Shown here one piece after another: positions 31,227 to 32,776 of a stretch of DNA of 32,776 bases. The DNA lies in the NCBI GenBank assembly GCA_904384225.1, contig CAJFJV010000021.1, forward strand, positions 1 through 32,776, given 5' to 3'. The position numbers and the translations under genes were made by a program. The stretch is from an uncultured Oscillospiraceae bacterium. Its GTDB lineage: Bacteria > Bacillota > Clostridia > Oscillospirales > Ruminococcaceae. Each line of letters begins with the position of its first letter. The stretch's first letter is position 1. The notes below the pieces were generated by a model, which worked only from the letters and a program-made list of their open reading frames with translations, was not told the origin of the DNA and made no database searches.

Positions 31227-31933
31227 TCAGAATCCGCTTGGGACATATGCCGCGCGATGCAAAACGACATCTGTGCCGCTTGTGAAGGACACGACAGTCT
31301 GACCATATACTGCATTCTTTGAAAGAAAGCCCTCTTCATCTGCTGTATAAAAACCGCTATGACTTGAATATAACGTAAATGTTTGAGTCGAACCTATTGA
31401 TGAACTATTACTATAATAATATGTTTGACTTTTATCAATATTTGTTGGAATATGATAATTTTGTATGATTTTTGTTATATTTGTTGATGATAAGCCAACT
31501 TTAGTAATGGACGTGGTGACTTTATCGACTCGAAAAGTAAATTTGCTCGTTACTAAATTTTCTGATTCACTTTTAATCGTATAATATAATTTAAATAATA
31601 CGGCGAACTGATCTCTCTGTGCACTTGAACTAACTTCCATTGCCTGCGTTGCTACATATGAACGCTCAACAGATCCATTGTTATATTCCTTTATTTCCAA
31701 TAGCTGTGTTGATTCTATTGTATTATTCTCATATATAGTGAAATCAGAGCATAAATGATTTAAATTATTTTGTGATAAGTAAAATAATAATTCTTTATCT
31801 GATTTTTCAGATACTTTGTAAATAGTGCAATATGTTTCCGCATCTAAAGAAGGTGAGGCGGCTGAAACAGTTGTACCAATCGCACTAATTATAATGCTTA
31901 TAATAAAAGCAGCTATTTTTAAATATTTTTCAT
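31227..31933 (-). pseudogene. Secreted protein gene with start codon out of frame by one base
   Basis: A well-placed ribosome site (GGAGGAG, 6 nt) leads to ATG at 31933-31931, but that frame hits a stop after four codons. One base over, the frame stays open from about 31,931 to 31,227 and encodes a clear signal peptide (KYLKIAAFIISIIISAIG, then TTVSAAS) followed by a serine/threonine-rich domain of about 200 residues. No ATG, GTG or TTG starts that frame ahead of the signal peptide. Adding one A to the run of five A after ATG (plus-strand T, 31926-31930) would restore a 235-aa product beginning MKKYLKIAAF. The change could be a true mutation, phase variation or a sequence error. A shorter start at 31700 (TTG) would lose the signal. 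The gene is strongly AT-rich. Function unknown. Confidence 0.7.
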
Positions 31934-31982
31934 ATTTAACTCCTCCATAAATTCTATTTAAAATGTATCGTTATTTAGTATA

Positions 31983-32247
31983 TCACCTCCGATAAATGTT
32001 TTTATACCTTTCTAAACCATCTTCAAAACCACCTTCCTTATTATATTCTATTAAACTATAAACCATTTCTTTTTATTTTATAAGGTCATTCTTTCAGTTC
32101 CAAGATATTTTATACTTTATTATCTTTCTTTGTAAGCTAATTGTAATTCCTGTTCTGTTTTTAATACAGGCCATCTGTCCATAATCATCTTATCATTGAA
32201 TAATTGTTAAATTTATGTTTGATTTGTTGTGCATGATGCTTATCCAT
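31983..32247 (-). pseudogene. Possible remnant of a small gene in three frames
   Basis: Three short minus-strand frames follow each other and have protein-like composition: 32247-32185 (MDKHHAQQIKHKFNN...), 32188-32120 (MIMDRWPVLKTEQELQLAYKER) and 32066-31983 (MVYSLIEYNKEGGFEDGLER...). Each is in a different frame, as expected of a gene with indels. I do not recognise the family, and short AT-rich frames can look coding by chance. Confidence 0.25.
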
Positions 32248-32686
32248 AATCTCTATATGCCGTGAATTTCAGTTAACTTCTTTTGTAAAAATATAAAGAT
32301 AACACACAGTGATTAAGCGGCAAAAGCCCTGTTTCACCGTATAAAGCGTGCAGCCATCAAAATGCTTCAGATGAAACATTAAATTTCAGGATTCAGGTCA
32401 AGGAAAATAATCCGGCGATAGGTTTAGTATGTATTATCCGTATTCTTCCAAAACGGCTGTCTTACCCATTGTATATTCCGGTTATCTCTTTGTAAAACCA
32501 TAACGAGCATTTATTATAAATATCTATTTTCTGCATATTTCTTCTATCCTTAGAATACACCATAATTTCGTGGATGTCAATTGCTATTTGTCAATAAATA
32601 TTATCAAAAGAAAATTTATTTTATCTTGTTTTTTAATTTTAATAGAACCCATTCTAATTTAAAGGATCATTTCATGACAGTGTAGG
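32248..32686. other. AT-rich stretch with no confirmed gene
   Basis: No open frame of useful length is present. The region holds a minus-strand promoter (32,552-32,580), a 24-codon frame at 32,536-32,462 that starts after AAGGATAGAAGAAAT, and a somewhat GC-richer patch around 32,310-32,370. Mixed short coding-like fragments suggest decayed DNA. Confidence 0.5.
32552..32580 (-). promoter_or_regulatory. Promoter-like element upstream of the decayed region
   Basis: Minus strand TTGACA (32580-32575), 17 bp, TATTCT (32557-32552). A transcript from here would cross about 600 bp of decayed sequence before the secreted-protein gene. Confidence 0.55.
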
Positions 32687-32706
32687 TGTTACAATGATGT
32701 GTAACA
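32687..32706. promoter_or_regulatory. Operator-like inverted repeat at the right edge
   Basis: TGTTACA (32687-32693) and TGTAACA (32700-32706) are perfect complements separated by 6 bp. The left half overlaps TGTTACAAT, which fits an extended -10 promoter (TGn plus TACAAT) facing right. A repressor site for a gene beyond the window is a reasonable guess. Confidence 0.4.
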
Positions 32707-32776
32707 AATCAAAGAAATAAATAGCGAATAGGAGTGACCTGTGTTAAGGTAGAGTTGACCAGACAAAACCAAAAGG

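Noticed and set aside
32391-32495. Plus-strand peptide containing ENNPAIGLV, slightly like the end of DUF1016/PDDEXK-type proteins
   Set aside because: The resemblance covers fewer than ten residues, the frame is only 34 codons long, and no other part of such a protein is visible.

Overview
The window looks like the chromosome of a low-to-mid GC Gram-positive anaerobe of the class Clostridia, possibly Oscillospirales. This is an inference from LL-diaminopimelate aminotransferase (dapL), a methionine T-box leader, an ANTAR regulator beside glutamine synthetase, a type III glutamine synthetase, a split ferredoxin-containing glutamate synthase, and strong AGGAGG ribosome sites. No phage, insertion sequence, CRISPR array, rRNA or tRNA gene was recognised.

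Positions 1-21,200 form a nitrogen and glutamine island. On the minus strand, glnA (type I glutamine synthetase) is followed by an ANTAR antiterminator, purF, carA, a carB gene fused in frame to dapF, pyrG and dapL, then a NUDIX hydrolase and a Gfo/Idh/MocA oxidoreductase. Upstream of glnA, also on the minus strand, lies a five-gene split glutamate synthase operon (glutaminase, Fe-S/FMN synthase, ferredoxin, FAD reductase, GXGXG domain). The type III glutamine synthetase is divergent from it on the plus strand. The genes that make glutamine therefore sit beside four enzymes that consume it (GOGAT, PurF, CarA, PyrG).

The most striking signal is in the divergent intergenic region 18,624-19,015. 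The GOGAT operon and the type III glutamine synthetase each have a near-perfect TTGACA-17-TATAAT promoter followed at once by an intrinsic terminator ahead of the gene. In both, the 5' arm of the terminator can instead form a 5-bp hairpin with the same hexaloop AAAGGC. This fits the A1/G4 hexaloop rule for ANTAR RNA targets. The ANTAR gene after glnA is the obvious candidate ligand, and its receiver domain lacks the phospho-acceptor aspartate.

Positions 21,200-29,450 hold housekeeping and accessory genes: a split chromate-type transporter with a divergent LysR regulator and an operator-like inverted repeat, a GNAT acetyltransferase, CCA tRNA nucleotidyltransferase, a Cu/Zn superoxide dismutase-like protein, and metG behind a Met T-box followed by tatD. 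Positions 29,450-32,776 are more AT-rich and irregular: a possible 57-aa ORF, a RimJ/L-type acetyltransferase of different codon use, a lipoprotein, a secreted-protein gene whose start codon is out of frame by one base at an A-run, and about 840 bp with degraded-looking minus-strand reading frames and an operator-like repeat at the right edge.
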